Below, in pieces: positions 26,652 to 35,269 of a DNA stretch of 35,670 nt (position 1 is its first letter; every line of letters starts with the position of its first letter). Source of the stretch: Ramlibacter sp. (lineage in GTDB: Bacteria; Pseudomonadota; Gammaproteobacteria; Burkholderiales; Burkholderiaceae_C). Both the position numbers and the translations under genes were made by a program. The stretch spans positions 1-35,670 of the forward strand of contig JAQZBU010000023.1 of NCBI GenBank assembly GCA_029237735.1, read 5' to 3'. The notes beneath the pieces were generated by a model that saw only the letters and a program-made list of their open reading frames with translations, made no database searches and was not told where the DNA came from.

Positions 26652-27332
26652 ATGTCTGCCCAACTCGTCAAGCTCGAAGCTCAACCCGACCTGGTCGATC
26701 AGGTCTACCGCAGCCTGCTCGATGCGATCAGCGACGGCTCGCTCGCACCGGGCGAACGGATCACCCAGGAAGACATCGCGCAGAAGCTGGCCGTCTCGCG
26801 CCAACCCGTGCTGCAGGCCCTGCGCCTGCTGAAGAAGGACGGGTTCGTGCTGGACGCGCCCGGTCGCGGCGTGCTCGTCGCTCCACTCGACGCGGACGCG
26901 ATGGCGCGCATCTACCAGGTGCGCGGCGCCCTCGATGCGCTCGCGGCGCGGCTGGCCGCCGCCCGGCGCTTCCGGCTGGACCCGAAGGTGATCGAGCACG
27001 GCCGCAAGGCCGCCCGCGGCCGCAATGTCAAGGCGATGATCGATGCCGACCTCGCGTTCCACCACGCCATCTACGAGGCCTCGCAGAACCCGCTGATCGA
27101 GCAAAGCGCGCAGCAGCACTGGCGGCACCTGCGGCGCGTGATGGGCGCGGTGCTGCAGCAATCGAAGCAACGCGAAGCGGTATGGGATGAGCATGAGGCA
27201 ATCGCAAAGGCCATCGCGGCCGGCGACGCCGATCGCGCGGCCCGGCTCATCGAACAGCACAGCCGGCGCGCCAGCGAGAACCTGGCCGCTCAATTGACCC
27301 AGGTGTTGAGAATCCAAGGAGACAAACTATGA
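26652..27332 (+). CDS. GntR-family (FCD) transcriptional regulator
   Basis: This is a 226-residue repressor-type regulator. The winged helix-turn-helix covers about residues 14-75 (LVDQVYRSLLDAISDGSLAPGERITQEDIAQKLAVSRQPVLQALRLLKKDGFV). The FCD ligand-binding domain follows, with DADLAFHHAIYEASQNP and DEHEAIAKAIAAGDADRAARLIEQH, which contain the acidic/His residues that coordinate a metal or carboxylate ligand in this family. The start at 26652 is chosen because the longer frame would include the promoter palindrome. Its stop overlaps the dioxygenase start, so it probably controls the downstream catabolic genes. Confidence 0.9.
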   Translation: MSAQLVKLEAQPDLVDQVYRSLLDAISDGSLAPGERITQEDIAQKLAVSRQPVLQALRLLKKDGFVLDAPGRGVLVAPLDADAMARIYQVRGALDALAARLAAARRFRLDPKVIEHGRKAARGRNVKAMIDADLAFHHAIYEASQNPLIEQSAQQHWRHLRRVMGAVLQQSKQREAVWDEHEAIAKAIAAGDADRAARLIEQHSRRASENLAAQLTQVLRIQGDKL

Positions 27333-28210
27333 AGCTTACCCCGCAGCAACTCGAGCAGTTCGACCGCGAAGGCTACCTGTTCTTCCCGGGGCAATTCACC
27401 CCCGAGGAGATGAAATCCCTGAACGAAGCCGTGCCGGAGCTCTACGCCCGGCGCGAGGCTTACAACGTCCGCGAAAAGGGCAAGGATGCGGTGCGCACCA
27501 ACTTCGCCGCGCACATGTACAGCAAGCCCTTCGCCAAACTGGCGCGTCACCCGCGCATGGTGCAGCCGGTGATGGACCTTTTCGCCGAAGAGGTGTACAT
27601 GCACCAGTTCAAGATCAACGGCAAGGCCGCGTTCGAAGGCGACGTCTGGCAGTGGCACCAGGATTACGGCACCTGGCTGAACGACGACATGATGCCCACC
27701 GAGCGTGCGATGAACGTCGCGATCTTCCTGGACGACGTGAACGAATTCAACGGGCCGCTCATGTTCATCCCCGGCAGCCACAAGAAGGGCGTTGTCGAAG
27801 CCAGGCACGACCTCACCACCACCAGCTATCCGCTGTGGACGGTGGACGACGAGTTGATCGCGATGCTGGTGGAGCGCGCCGGCGGCAAGAACGGCGGTAT
27901 CGTCTCGCCGCACGGCCCGGCCGGCTCGATGATCCTCTTCCACAGCTGCCTCGTGCATGCGTCAGGCAGCAACCTTTCGCCGTGGAACCGCGTCAGTGTG
28001 TACCTGAGCCTTTGCGCGGTGAGCAACCACATCGGGCGCTTCAAGCGGCCCGAGTACATTGCGCACCGCAACTTCGCGCCCATCCGGTGCCTGCCGGACG
28101 ATTGCCTGCTGAAGGACTACCCGGTGGACCTGCCGTGGAAAGACGGCGTGCCCTCGAGCGCGCTGGAAACGACGACCATGCCTTTCGACGAAATGCGGGA
28201 GGCTGCATGA
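27329..28210 (+). CDS. Phytanoyl-CoA dioxygenase (PhyH) family Fe(II)/2-oxoglutarate oxygenase
   Basis: This 293-residue oxygenase has the facial triad His110 and Asp112 in WQWHQDYGTW and His210 in MILFHSCLVHASGSNLSPWNR. Arg221 is placed to hold 2-oxoglutarate. FLDDVNEFNGPLMFIPGSHKKG is the conserved PhyH/ectoine hydroxylase segment. All key residues are present, so it should be active. The substrate is not known; no ectoine or CoA genes are nearby. It overlaps gntR (ATGA) and the SAF oxidoreductase gene (ATGA). Confidence 0.88.
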   Translation: MKLTPQQLEQFDREGYLFFPGQFTPEEMKSLNEAVPELYARREAYNVREKGKDAVRTNFAAHMYSKPFAKLARHPRMVQPVMDLFAEEVYMHQFKINGKAAFEGDVWQWHQDYGTWLNDDMMPTERAMNVAIFLDDVNEFNGPLMFIPGSHKKGVVEARHDLTTTSYPLWTVDDELIAMLVERAGGKNGGIVSPHGPAGSMILFHSCLVHASGSNLSPWNRVSVYLSLCAVSNHIGRFKRPEYIAHRNFAPIRCLPDDCLLKDYPVDLPWKDGVPSSALETTTMPFDEMREAA

Positions 28211-29565
28211 GCCTTCACGCGCAGCTGCAGCAGCGCGCCGCGGCCGGCAAGCCGATACGCGTGGGCTTGATCGGCGCCGGCAAGTTCGGCTCCATGTACC
28301 TCGCCCAGGTGCCCCGCACGCCGGGTGTCCACCTGGCCGGCATCGCCGACCTGTCGCCCGATGGCGCGCGCGCCAACCTGGCCCGCGTGGGATGGAAACC
28401 CGAACAGTCGCAGGCCGCGTCGCTGGACGCCGCGCTCAAGGCCGGCACGACGCACATCGGCGAGGACTGGCAATCCCTGGTGCGGCATCCGGAAATCGAC
28501 GTCATCGTTGAGTGCACGGGCCATCCCATCGCGGCCGTGGACCACTGCCTGGAGGCATTCGCCCATGGCAAGCACGTGGTCAACGTCACGGTAGAGGCCG
28601 ACGCGTTCTGCGGGCCGCTCCTCGCGCGCAAGGCCGCCGAGGCGGGCGTTGTCTATTCGCTGGCGTTCGGTGACCAGCCCGCGCTGATCTGCGACCTCGT
28701 CGACTGGGCGCGCACTTGCGGCTTCCCGGTGGTGGCGGCCGGGCGCGGTCACAAGTGGCTGCCTCATTTTTCCGAGTCGACGCCTGAGACCGTGTGGGGC
28801 TACTACGGCCTCACGCCCGAGCAGGCATCTCGCGGCGGCCTCAATCCCAAGATGTTCAACAGCTTCCTGGACGGCTCCAAACCATCCATCGAAAGCACCG
28901 CGGTCGCCAACGCCACGGGCCTGACGGTACCGTCGAACGGGCTGCTTTACCCGCCGGCGAGCGTCGAGGACATCCCCTTCGTGACCCGCCCCATCAGCGA
29001 GGGTGGCGTGCTGGAACGCAAGGGCATGGTCGAAGTCATCTCGTCGCTGGAGGCCAACGGCCGTCAGATCCCCTATGACATCCGCATGGGCGTCTGGGTG
29101 ACGGTGGAAGCTGAGACCGAATACATCAAGAACTGCTTCGAGGAATACAACGCCCACACCGACCCGAGCGGGCGCTATTTCACGCTGTACAAGCGCTGGC
29201 ACCTGATCGGGCTGGAAGTCGGCATGTCGGTCGCGAGCGTGGCATTGCGCGGCGAGGCGACGGGCGTCGCCACCTGCTGGAACGCGGACGTCGTCGCCAC
29301 GGCCAAGCGCGACCTGGCCGTGGGCGAAGCACTGGACGGTGAAGGCGGCTACACGGTGTGGGGCAAGTTGCTGCCCGCCGGCAAATCCGTGCAGATGGGC
29401 GGCCTCCCCCTGGGGCTGGCCCATGGCGTCAAGCTGGTGAGGCCGGTGAAAAAGGGCCAGAGCCTGTCATGGTCTGACGTGGCGATGGACACGGCCACAC
29501 ATGCCTACAAGATCCGCAAACAAATGGAAGCGATGTTCACAGCACCTGTGTTGAAAGCCGCCTGA
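28207..29565 (+). CDS. NAD(P)-dependent oxidoreductase with C-terminal SAF domain (COG4091-like)
   Basis: This is a 452-residue protein. The N-terminal Rossmann fold has RVGLIGAGKFGSMYLAQ (about residues 18-34) and DVIVECTGHPIAAVDHCLEAFAHGKHVVNVTVEAD. The central part (EYIKNCFEEYNAHTDPSGRYFTLYKRWHLIGLEVGMSV) and the C-terminal SAF-type region (ATAKRDLAVGEALDGEGGYTVWGKLLPA, KLVRPVKKGQSLSWSDV) match predicted homoserine-dehydrogenase-like proteins. Members are found in sugar-acid or polyol catabolic clusters. It starts with a 4-bp overlap with the dioxygenase gene. Confidence 0.85.
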   Translation: MSLHAQLQQRAAAGKPIRVGLIGAGKFGSMYLAQVPRTPGVHLAGIADLSPDGARANLARVGWKPEQSQAASLDAALKAGTTHIGEDWQSLVRHPEIDVIVECTGHPIAAVDHCLEAFAHGKHVVNVTVEADAFCGPLLARKAAEAGVVYSLAFGDQPALICDLVDWARTCGFPVVAAGRGHKWLPHFSESTPETVWGYYGLTPEQASRGGLNPKMFNSFLDGSKPSIESTAVANATGLTVPSNGLLYPPASVEDIPFVTRPISEGGVLERKGMVEVISSLEANGRQIPYDIRMGVWVTVEAETEYIKNCFEEYNAHTDPSGRYFTLYKRWHLIGLEVGMSVASVALRGEATGVATCWNADVVATAKRDLAVGEALDGEGGYTVWGKLLPAGKSVQMGGLPLGLAHGVKLVRPVKKGQSLSWSDVAMDTATHAYKIRKQMEAMFTAPVLKAA

Positions 29566-29587
29566 CAGCCTTCACGCCGGTGCTCGT

Positions 29588-29613
29588 TCGATGATGGCTC
29601 GTTCCATCATCGA
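29588..29613. promoter_or_regulatory. Perfect inverted repeat upstream of the hydroxyacid dehydrogenase
   Basis: TCGATGATGG and CCATCATCGA form a 10-bp perfect inverted repeat with a 6-base loop, in the 60-bp gap before the dehydrogenase gene. It sits directly before the GAGGGG ribosome site. It could be an attenuating hairpin or an operator. There is no T-run, so full termination is unlikely. Confidence 0.5.
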
Positions 29614-29625
29614 GGGGAAAGCGCA

Positions 29626-30495
29626 ATGAACATCGCGGTGCTGGGCATCGGCTTCATGGGATTTCCCATGGCACGCCGGCTGTGCGAGGCCGGCCACACC
29701 GTTCACGTGTGGAGCCGGTCGCGCGACAAGGCGGAACGTGTCGCTCCCTTTGGCGCGACGGTGCACGACACGCCTGCTTCGGCCGTGCGGGGCGCCGGCA
29801 TCGTGATCAGCATGCTGGAAAGCGGCCCCGTGGTCGGAGACGTGTTGTTCAACCAGGGCGCGGCGCCCGCGATGAAGCGCGGCACCCTCGTGATCGACAT
29901 GGCCTCCATCCAGCCGCGCGAGGCGCGCGATCACGCCGCGCGGCTTGGCGATTTCGGCGTGAGCCACCTCGACGCGCCCGTGTCCGGCGGCACCGGCGGC
30001 GCGGAGGCCGGAACGCTCGTGATCATGGTCGGCGGCAAGGCGGCGGACTTCGACCGCGCACGCCCGATTCTGGAAGTGTTCGGGCGCGCCACTTATGTCG
30101 GCCCGCACGGCACCGGGCAACTCGCCAAGCTGGCCAACCAGATGATCGTTGGCGTCACCATCGGCGCGGTCGCCGAGGCATTGCTTCTGTGCCAAAAGGG
30201 CGGCGCCGATATGGCCCGCGTGAAGGAGGCGATCACCGGCGGTTTCGCGGACAGCCGAATCCTGCAAGTGCACGGCCAGCGGATGGTGGAGCGCGACTTC
30301 GCGCCCCGCGCGCGGATGGGGGTGCAGCTGAAAGACCTGCGCAACGCGCTTGCCACGGCCGAGGAGGTAGGCTTTGACGCACCGGTGACTGCGCTCTTCG
30401 AGCAGTTGTATGCGGATGGCGTCGAGCACGGGCTCTCGGACCTCGACCACGCAGGTCTTTTCGTGGAATTGGCCAGCCGGAACGGCATGCAGTGA
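29626..30495 (+). CDS. NAD(P)-dependent beta-hydroxyacid dehydrogenase (GlxR/GarR-like)
   Basis: This 289-residue enzyme belongs to the beta-hydroxyacid dehydrogenase family. It has the nucleotide-binding IAVLGIGFMGFPMARRL (Gly7, Gly9, Gly12), the substrate signature DAPVSGGTGGAEAGTL (116-131), and the catalytic Lys168 in GTGQLAKLANQMIVG. Members reduce tartronate semialdehyde or oxidise 3-hydroxyisobutyrate and similar acids. The specific acid cannot be told from sequence. The gene lies 60 bp after the SAF oxidoreductase, with a hairpin between them and a good GAGGGGAAA site. Confidence 0.9.
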   Translation: MNIAVLGIGFMGFPMARRLCEAGHTVHVWSRSRDKAERVAPFGATVHDTPASAVRGAGIVISMLESGPVVGDVLFNQGAAPAMKRGTLVIDMASIQPREARDHAARLGDFGVSHLDAPVSGGTGGAEAGTLVIMVGGKAADFDRARPILEVFGRATYVGPHGTGQLAKLANQMIVGVTIGAVAEALLLCQKGGADMARVKEAITGGFADSRILQVHGQRMVERDFAPRARMGVQLKDLRNALATAEEVGFDAPVTALFEQLYADGVEHGLSDLDHAGLFVELASRNGMQ

Positions 30496-30589
30496 GCCGC
30501 CCCGCCAAGACAGCTGCGACGGATTTGGCATAAATGCGCTTTCCCGCCGGGAACGGCTCCGCGTAATTTGCTAAAATACGCGCTGCTGT

Positions 30590-30665
<76 letters not shown>

Positions 30666-30899
30666 CAGTCTTCCGGCCCGCGCCGGTGCCGGCGCTCCCG
30701 CTTTTCTTTCGCATCAGCGTGCCAGTCGCGCTTGGGACAAAGCTACTGCCAACAAAGGGACCTATGTCCCATGAAAGGCGTCCCGACTTGGCTGAACATT
30801 TCGAGCTATGGGGGTGGGGCGTTCGAGGCCCCAGCAAAGCGCCGAGGTCTCCTGGCCGCCCCCGCCTTTCGATTCCGAAGCGCACAAGGGGAGAACACC

Positions 30900-31298
30900 A
30901 TGCGAAGGACGCCTTTCATTGTTCTGATACTGCTCACCATGAGCGCCGCATCGCGTGCCGCAACGCACGACTTCGACTCCTTCACCGGGGTCGGTTGGGT
31001 TTGGATTGCGGGGCTGTCCTTCTACGCCGTGCTTGGGGTCATTATTCTTGCGCTGTGCAAGAGTGCTGGCGCTTCGGATGCAATCGAAGACAAGACCTAC
31101 GCAGCGACACTCAAACAAGCCGGGGCACGGCAGGGGCTGAGCTACTCCGACTGGCGAAACGCCGATCAGCTGTCAGTCTGGCCTGAAAGCCTCGGCCGCC
31201 TGAATTACGCCGACTTCGAGGCCCGGTTCCTCGACGTTCACATCCTCAGTAGCGATGAAATTGTGGTGCGTGTTGATGATACGGTGACGCGAGCCTGA
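30900..31298 (+). CDS. Hypothetical membrane protein with signal-like N-terminus
   Basis: The ATG at 30900 after AGGGGAGAA gives 132 residues. The N-terminus RRTPFIVLILLTMSAASRAATH looks like a signal peptide. A second hydrophobic helix follows (WVWIAGLSFYAVLGVIILALC), then a soluble part (EDKTYAATLKQAGARQGLSYSDWRNADQLSVWPESLGRLNYADFEARFLDVH). I recognise no family. It is the first gene of the island after tRNA-Ala. Confidence 0.6.
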   Translation: MRRTPFIVLILLTMSAASRAATHDFDSFTGVGWVWIAGLSFYAVLGVIILALCKSAGASDAIEDKTYAATLKQAGARQGLSYSDWRNADQLSVWPESLGRLNYADFEARFLDVHILSSDEIVVRVDDTVTRA

Positions 31299-31387
31299 GT
31301 GGCAGCGGCGCATTGAAGACGAAGTTACAAGGTGTTGGGGCCTGCCGAGTAAGGTAATTTTCAGCCTTACGTCCATACTTCGGAGCC

Positions 31388-31606
31388 ATGGACCTTGGCC
31401 CTGACCGGAATTCAATGCAAGCCCAATATGCAGCAGCGGTTGCAGAGGAACACGCCTATTGGAACAGGGCGAATGACTCCACCCTGCAACCGGTTGAACG
31501 CGTGATCGCATACGGCAGGTGGCTGGCGGCGTCGGAGCTGGCCATGCTCTTAGCGCTCAAGTTGCGTCATCCTGATCCCCCTCCTACCGGCGCGCCGCAT
31601 CAGTAA
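31388..31606 (+). CDS. Small hypothetical protein
   Basis: This is a 72-residue product with a CGGAG site before the ATG. The sequence is plausible for a helical protein (MQAQYAAAVAEEHAYWNRAND, VERVIAYGRWLAASELAMLLALKL) and ends in a Pro-rich tail. There is no known family. Because it is short, it may be spurious, but its amino-acid composition is more natural than that of the surrounding frames. Confidence 0.42.
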   Translation: MDLGPDRNSMQAQYAAAVAEEHAYWNRANDSTLQPVERVIAYGRWLAASELAMLLALKLRHPDPPPTGAPHQ

Positions 31607-32211
31607 GTGAACCTCCCAGACCATCGCCTGGGCTAGGCGCTGGTCGAAATCGGCAAAACTCATCCGGGTGACTCAGCGCAACCTGTGTCCAGTTCCGCTC
31701 GCACGATCAGGCGATCGACATCACGCCTGTCGCGGAGCACGGCCATGGCACTCTCAGCGCCTTCGCCTGTGCTTTGGTGCCGAACGTCAGCTTCCTGGCT
31801 GACCTTTTCAGTGCCAGAACCCGATGGTGTTTCGTCCGTCATAAGCTGCGCGCAGCGTAAGTGGGAAAAACTGCCGAGGTTGTAGGACAAAGCCCATAGT
31901 TTGGATGATGTTGTAAGACCGACACACGCTCTGCTTCGATCCTGTTCCGATGCTCACCACATCTTCGACCTCTTCGTAAGGGACGATCACGCGGCCCCAC
32001 GGTGACGCTGCCCTCGCGCCGCCCGCTTTTGTAGGACGCGCTCCGGCGCGGACGTAGTCCGGCGTCCCTTCTCGCAACTAGTGCTCCCACCGGCCGCGTT
32101 AAGCGCGTCAGCGCACGGAGTAACCACATTAGACAGGGCATCGTGCGTCACGGATGAGGCGGCCCGGGGCCCTCATCTCGACATCGCACTTCAACCTATC
32201 GGAACCGAACA
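31607..32211. other. 605-bp stretch without a convincing gene
   Basis: Only short frames of under 100 codons occur, none with a good start and natural composition. An imperfect inverted repeat lies at 32034-32067 (GGACGC ... GCGTCC with GC-rich interior), similar in style to dispersed REP elements. A second repeat, GATGAGG ... CCTCATC (32153-32177), is in the leader of the ice-binding gene. The rest looks like degraded coding DNA. Confidence 0.5.
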
Positions 32212-34173
32212 ATGAAAAGACTCCAGAGCATCCGGCCGTGGCTCGCGGCAATCCTGGTGGGCGTACTTGCCGCCTGCGGCGGTGGCGGCGGTGGCCGTGA
32301 CCCCGTGCTCGGTTTCGACAGCACGGGCGCCGGCCAGACCGCGCCCTCGGTGACCGCCGTCGCACCCGCCAACAACGCGACTGGAGTCGCCATCAACAAC
32401 GCGCTCATCACCGCGAATTTCAGCGAAGCGATGGCCGCCATCGGCGGAGCGTCGAGCTTCACCGTGACCTGCGCCGCGCCCTGCGTGAACCCGGCGGGCA
32501 CCGTGTCGCTGGACGCCACGGGCCGCATCGCCACCTTTGCGCTCGCGGCCGGCAGCACGCTGGCCACCGGCACGACCTACACCGCGACCGTGACCGGCGC
32601 CACCAGCCTGGCCACCGGCCTTGCGTTGGCCGCGCCGTACGCCTGGAAATTCAGCACCGGACTGGTTGTGGACACGACGCGGCCGCGGGTTTCGCTCACC
32701 GTGCCGGCCACCACGTCACCCGGCCCGACGGCCGGAGTGCCGACCAACACCGCGATCACCGCCGTGTTCACCGAAGACATGGCACCGGCCACGATCAGGA
32801 CAGGCACCTTCACGCTGGCCTGCACGGCGCCCTGCATAGCGCCCACCGGCAACGTGACCTACGCCGTCGGCAACCGCACGGCTCTGTTCACGCCGGCCGC
32901 CGCGCTCGCCGCGAACACGACCTATGTCGCAACCGTCACCACCGGTGCGACGGATCTCGCCGGTAATGCACTGGCCGGTAACCAGGCCGCACTGCCAGCG
33001 GCCAGCAACTACGTGTGGTCGTTCACGACGGCGGCCGCTGCGGCGCCTGTCGGCAACGTTTCCGTGTTCTCGACGAATCCCGCCGCAGGCGCCGCTTCTG
33101 TCTGCACGGATGCGACCGTGAACGCCACCTTCAACGTGCCCTCCGGCCTGCGCATGAACCCCACGACGATCAACTCGTCGGTGTTCACCGTGACCGGCGC
33201 GGCGCCGGTCGTCGCGTCCTCGGTGGTTCTGGATAACGGCACGGGCCTCATCGCGACGTTCAAGCCTGCAGCGCCGCTCACGGCCGGCGTTCTGTACACG
33301 GCACGGATCAAGGGTGGCGCCAGCGGCGCCGCCGACCTGGCTGTTCCCGCCAACACCATGCTCGCGGACAAGACCTGGACCTTCACGGCCGTCAATTGCG
33401 CGGTTCCGCCCGCGCCGCCGGCCGTCGCGCTTGGCGCGGCTTCCTTGTTCGGCGCGTTCGGCGGCACCGCCGGCGTGACCAACCAGGGCCTGAACACGGT
33501 GATCGATGGCAACGTCGGAACCACCGCGGTCTCCACGGCCGTGACCGGCTTCCATGACGCCGGCCCGGGTTGCACCTACACGGAGACGCCGCTGAACATC
33601 GGCACCGTCAACGGCTTGATCTACACCGCCGCACCGCCGCCCACCGTGGCCTGCCCGACCGAAGGCACGGCAACGACGTTCGCCATCGCGACGCAGGCTC
33701 GCGCCGATGCATTGGCAGCCTACAACGCGCTGGTGGCGATGCCGGGCGGCCCGGACCCGGGCGCCGGCAACCTGGCCAACAAGACGCTGGCTCCCGGCGT
33801 ATACACCTCGGCGGCAGGCAGCTTCATGATCCAGGGCGGCAACCTCACACTGGACGCGCAGGGCAATGCCAATGCCACCTGGGTGTTCCAGATGGCGACT
33901 TCGCTGACTGTGGGCGGACCGGGCGCGGCTTTCCCGTCGAGCATCATCCTCGCGAATGGTGCGCAGGCCAAGAACGTGTTCTGGCAGGTTGGCAGCGCGG
34001 CGACGATCAATGCCGCCGGCGGCGGCACGATGGTGGGCACCATCATTGCCCAGTCGGGCGCGGCCATCTCCACCCCCGGCAACGTGACTCTCGTGACCCT
34101 CAACGGCCGCGTGCTCTCGCTCGGCGCTTCCGTGACCATGGTCAACACCGTCATCAACGTGCCAGCGCCCTGA
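32212..34173 (+). CDS. Ice-binding (DUF3494) lipoprotein with three Ig-like Big_5 domains
   Basis: This is a 653-residue exported lipoprotein. The lipobox VLAAC places Cys22 at the mature end, followed by GGGGGG. Three Big_5-type repeats follow (about 42-145, 153-270, 278-395), each with the pattern P..NATGV..N..I.A.FSEAM and closing WKFSTG or WSFTTA. The C-terminal ~245 residues show LGAASLFGAFGGTAGVTNQG, IDGNVGTTAVSTAVTGF, LAPGVYTSAAGSFMIQGGNLTLDAQG, WVFQMATSLTVG and NVFWQVGSAATINAAGGGTMVGTIIAQSG. This is the DUF3494 ice-binding beta-solenoid of polar microbes. It may bind ice or another ordered surface; binding is not shown. The gene is followed after 32 bp by the beta-barrel gene. Confidence 0.9.
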   Translation: MKRLQSIRPWLAAILVGVLAACGGGGGGRDPVLGFDSTGAGQTAPSVTAVAPANNATGVAINNALITANFSEAMAAIGGASSFTVTCAAPCVNPAGTVSLDATGRIATFALAAGSTLATGTTYTATVTGATSLATGLALAAPYAWKFSTGLVVDTTRPRVSLTVPATTSPGPTAGVPTNTAITAVFTEDMAPATIRTGTFTLACTAPCIAPTGNVTYAVGNRTALFTPAAALAANTTYVATVTTGATDLAGNALAGNQAALPAASNYVWSFTTAAAAAPVGNVSVFSTNPAAGAASVCTDATVNATFNVPSGLRMNPTTINSSVFTVTGAAPVVASSVVLDNGTGLIATFKPAAPLTAGVLYTARIKGGASGAADLAVPANTMLADKTWTFTAVNCAVPPAPPAVALGAASLFGAFGGTAGVTNQGLNTVIDGNVGTTAVSTAVTGFHDAGPGCTYTETPLNIGTVNGLIYTAAPPPTVACPTEGTATTFAIATQARADALAAYNALVAMPGGPDPGAGNLANKTLAPGVYTSAAGSFMIQGGNLTLDAQGNANATWVFQMATSLTVGGPGAAFPSSIILANGAQAKNVFWQVGSAATINAAGGGTMVGTIIAQSGAAISTPGNVTLVTLNGRVLSLGASVTMVNTVINVPAP

Positions 34174-34205
34174 ACCCGCACAACCCCACATCCACGAAAG
34201 CACGT

Positions 34206-35048
34206 ATGAAACTCAAGAAACACGCATCGGGATTGCTCGGACTGGCCGCACTGGCCGCCTTCAGCACCACGCCCGTTCTGGCGCAGGCACCGGCCAGCGG
34301 CTGGTACGGCGGCGCCAGCGTCGGCCGCTCGGCCACGACCATCGACGACGATCGCATCGCAAACGGCCTGCTTGGCCAGGGACTGGGCGCTGTGTCGATC
34401 GACGACCGCGACCGTGGCACGGGCTACAAGCTGTTTGGCGGCTACCAGATCACGCCGAACATCGGCGTCGAGGGCGGCTACTTCGACCTTGGCAAGACGG
34501 GCTATACCGCCACCACCGTTCCAGCGGGCACGCTGAGCGGGGACATGCGCCTCAAGGGATTGAACCTCGACCTCGTCGGCACGCTTCCCCTGACCGGCAA
34601 GCTCTCCGCACTCGGCCGCGTTGGCGTGACGACCATACGCGCGAGCGACAGCTTCAGCGCCACCGGTGCGGTCACCATGCCTTACGCCAATGCCAGCCCG
34701 AGCCAGCGCAGCACCAACCTCAAGGCCGGCCTGGGCCTGATGTACGACATCACCGACTCGCTGGCCGTGCGCGCTGAGGCCGAGCGCTATCGCCTGAAGG
34801 ACGCCGTGGGCAACCGCGGTCATGCGGACCTGTTTTCGGTGGGCCTGATCTACCGCTTCGGCGCCCCGATGCGCGTGGCGCAGGCGGCGCCGGCACCCGC
34901 GTACGTCGCTCCGCCGCCGGCACCCGCGCCGGTGTACGTTGCACCGCCGCCCCGGCCCCCGGCGCCGGCACCTGCCTACGTTGCACCCCCGGCACCCGCA
35001 CCCATGATGGCGCCCGAGCCGCGCCCGGCCAAGCCTTACCGCAACTGA
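34206..35048 (+). CDS. OmpA-like outer-membrane beta-barrel with proline-rich tail
   Basis: The ATG at 34206 gives 280 residues; the longer frame upstream overlaps the previous gene. A signal peptide (KLKKHASGLLGLAALAAFSTTPVLAQA) is followed by an eight-strand-type barrel: GWYGGASVGRSATTIDD, GYKLFGGYQITPNIGVEGGYFDLGKTG, LVGTLPLTGKLSALGRVGV, AGLGLMYDITDSLAVRAEAERY and DLFSVGLIYRFG. A Pro/Ala/Val-rich tail follows (PAPAYVAPPPAPAPVYVAPP) and ends at AKPYRN. Full OmpA proteins continue from such a linker into a peptidoglycan-binding domain, which is missing here. It is probably co-transcribed with the ice-binding gene. Confidence 0.85.
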   Translation: MKLKKHASGLLGLAALAAFSTTPVLAQAPASGWYGGASVGRSATTIDDDRIANGLLGQGLGAVSIDDRDRGTGYKLFGGYQITPNIGVEGGYFDLGKTGYTATTVPAGTLSGDMRLKGLNLDLVGTLPLTGKLSALGRVGVTTIRASDSFSATGAVTMPYANASPSQRSTNLKAGLGLMYDITDSLAVRAEAERYRLKDAVGNRGHADLFSVGLIYRFGAPMRVAQAAPAPAYVAPPPAPAPVYVAPPPRPPAPAPAYVAPPAPAPMMAPEPRPAKPYRN

Positions 35049-35058
35049 TCGCACTGCG

Positions 35059-35080
35059 GCAGGTGCAGCAATGCACCTGC
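35059..35080. terminator. Hairpin after the OmpA-like gene
   Basis: GCAGGTGCA and TGCACCTGC form a perfect 9-bp stem with a GCAA tetraloop, 11 bp after the stop. It is stable and well placed to end the transcript, but no T-run follows. Confidence 0.55.
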
Positions 35081-35212
35081 GCAATGCATCCGCAGCCATC
35101 GCGAGGCTTGCACTCGGCGGGCCTGCGCGGCATTAGCTATGACGCCACGCCGCAACCCCGCGGCTGACCTAGTAGCGGGGAGTTTGGTATCATCAGCGGC
35201 TCACGCAAAGAG

Positions 35213-35242
35213 TTGCTACAGAAGACCTGACAAGGCTCTAAT
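35213..35242 (+). promoter_or_regulatory. Possible promoter for tRNA-Lys
   Basis: TTGCTA (35213-35218) and TCTAAT (35237-35242) are 18 bp apart, about 75 bp before tRNA-Lys. The transcript would pass through the duplicated tRNA-Ala 3' end. If real, the island brought or kept a promoter that restores tRNA-Lys expression. The boxes are only moderate matches. Confidence 0.38.
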
Positions 35243-35269
35243 AGAATCAACAACTTAGCGCGGGTGGGG

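Larger units (their letters stand above)
30669..35269 (+). mobile_element. Remnant genomic island between tRNA-Ala and its 3' duplicate
   Basis: About 4.6 kb is bounded by the exact 25-bp repeat. It holds two small unknown genes, a 605-bp gene-free stretch, and the ice-binding lipoprotein/beta-barrel pair. There is no integrase, excisionase, relaxase or phage gene, so it cannot move on its own now. It is either a decayed element or a minimal cargo unit mobilised in trans. Without it, tRNA-Ala and tRNA-Lys would lie about 25 bp apart in one transcript, which supports insertion. Confidence 0.66.

Noticed and set aside
32716..34203. Minus-strand frame of 495 codons opposite the ice-binding gene
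   Set aside because: Arg/Gly/His-rich composition without a start site; the plus-strand protein has a lipobox and recognisable domains.
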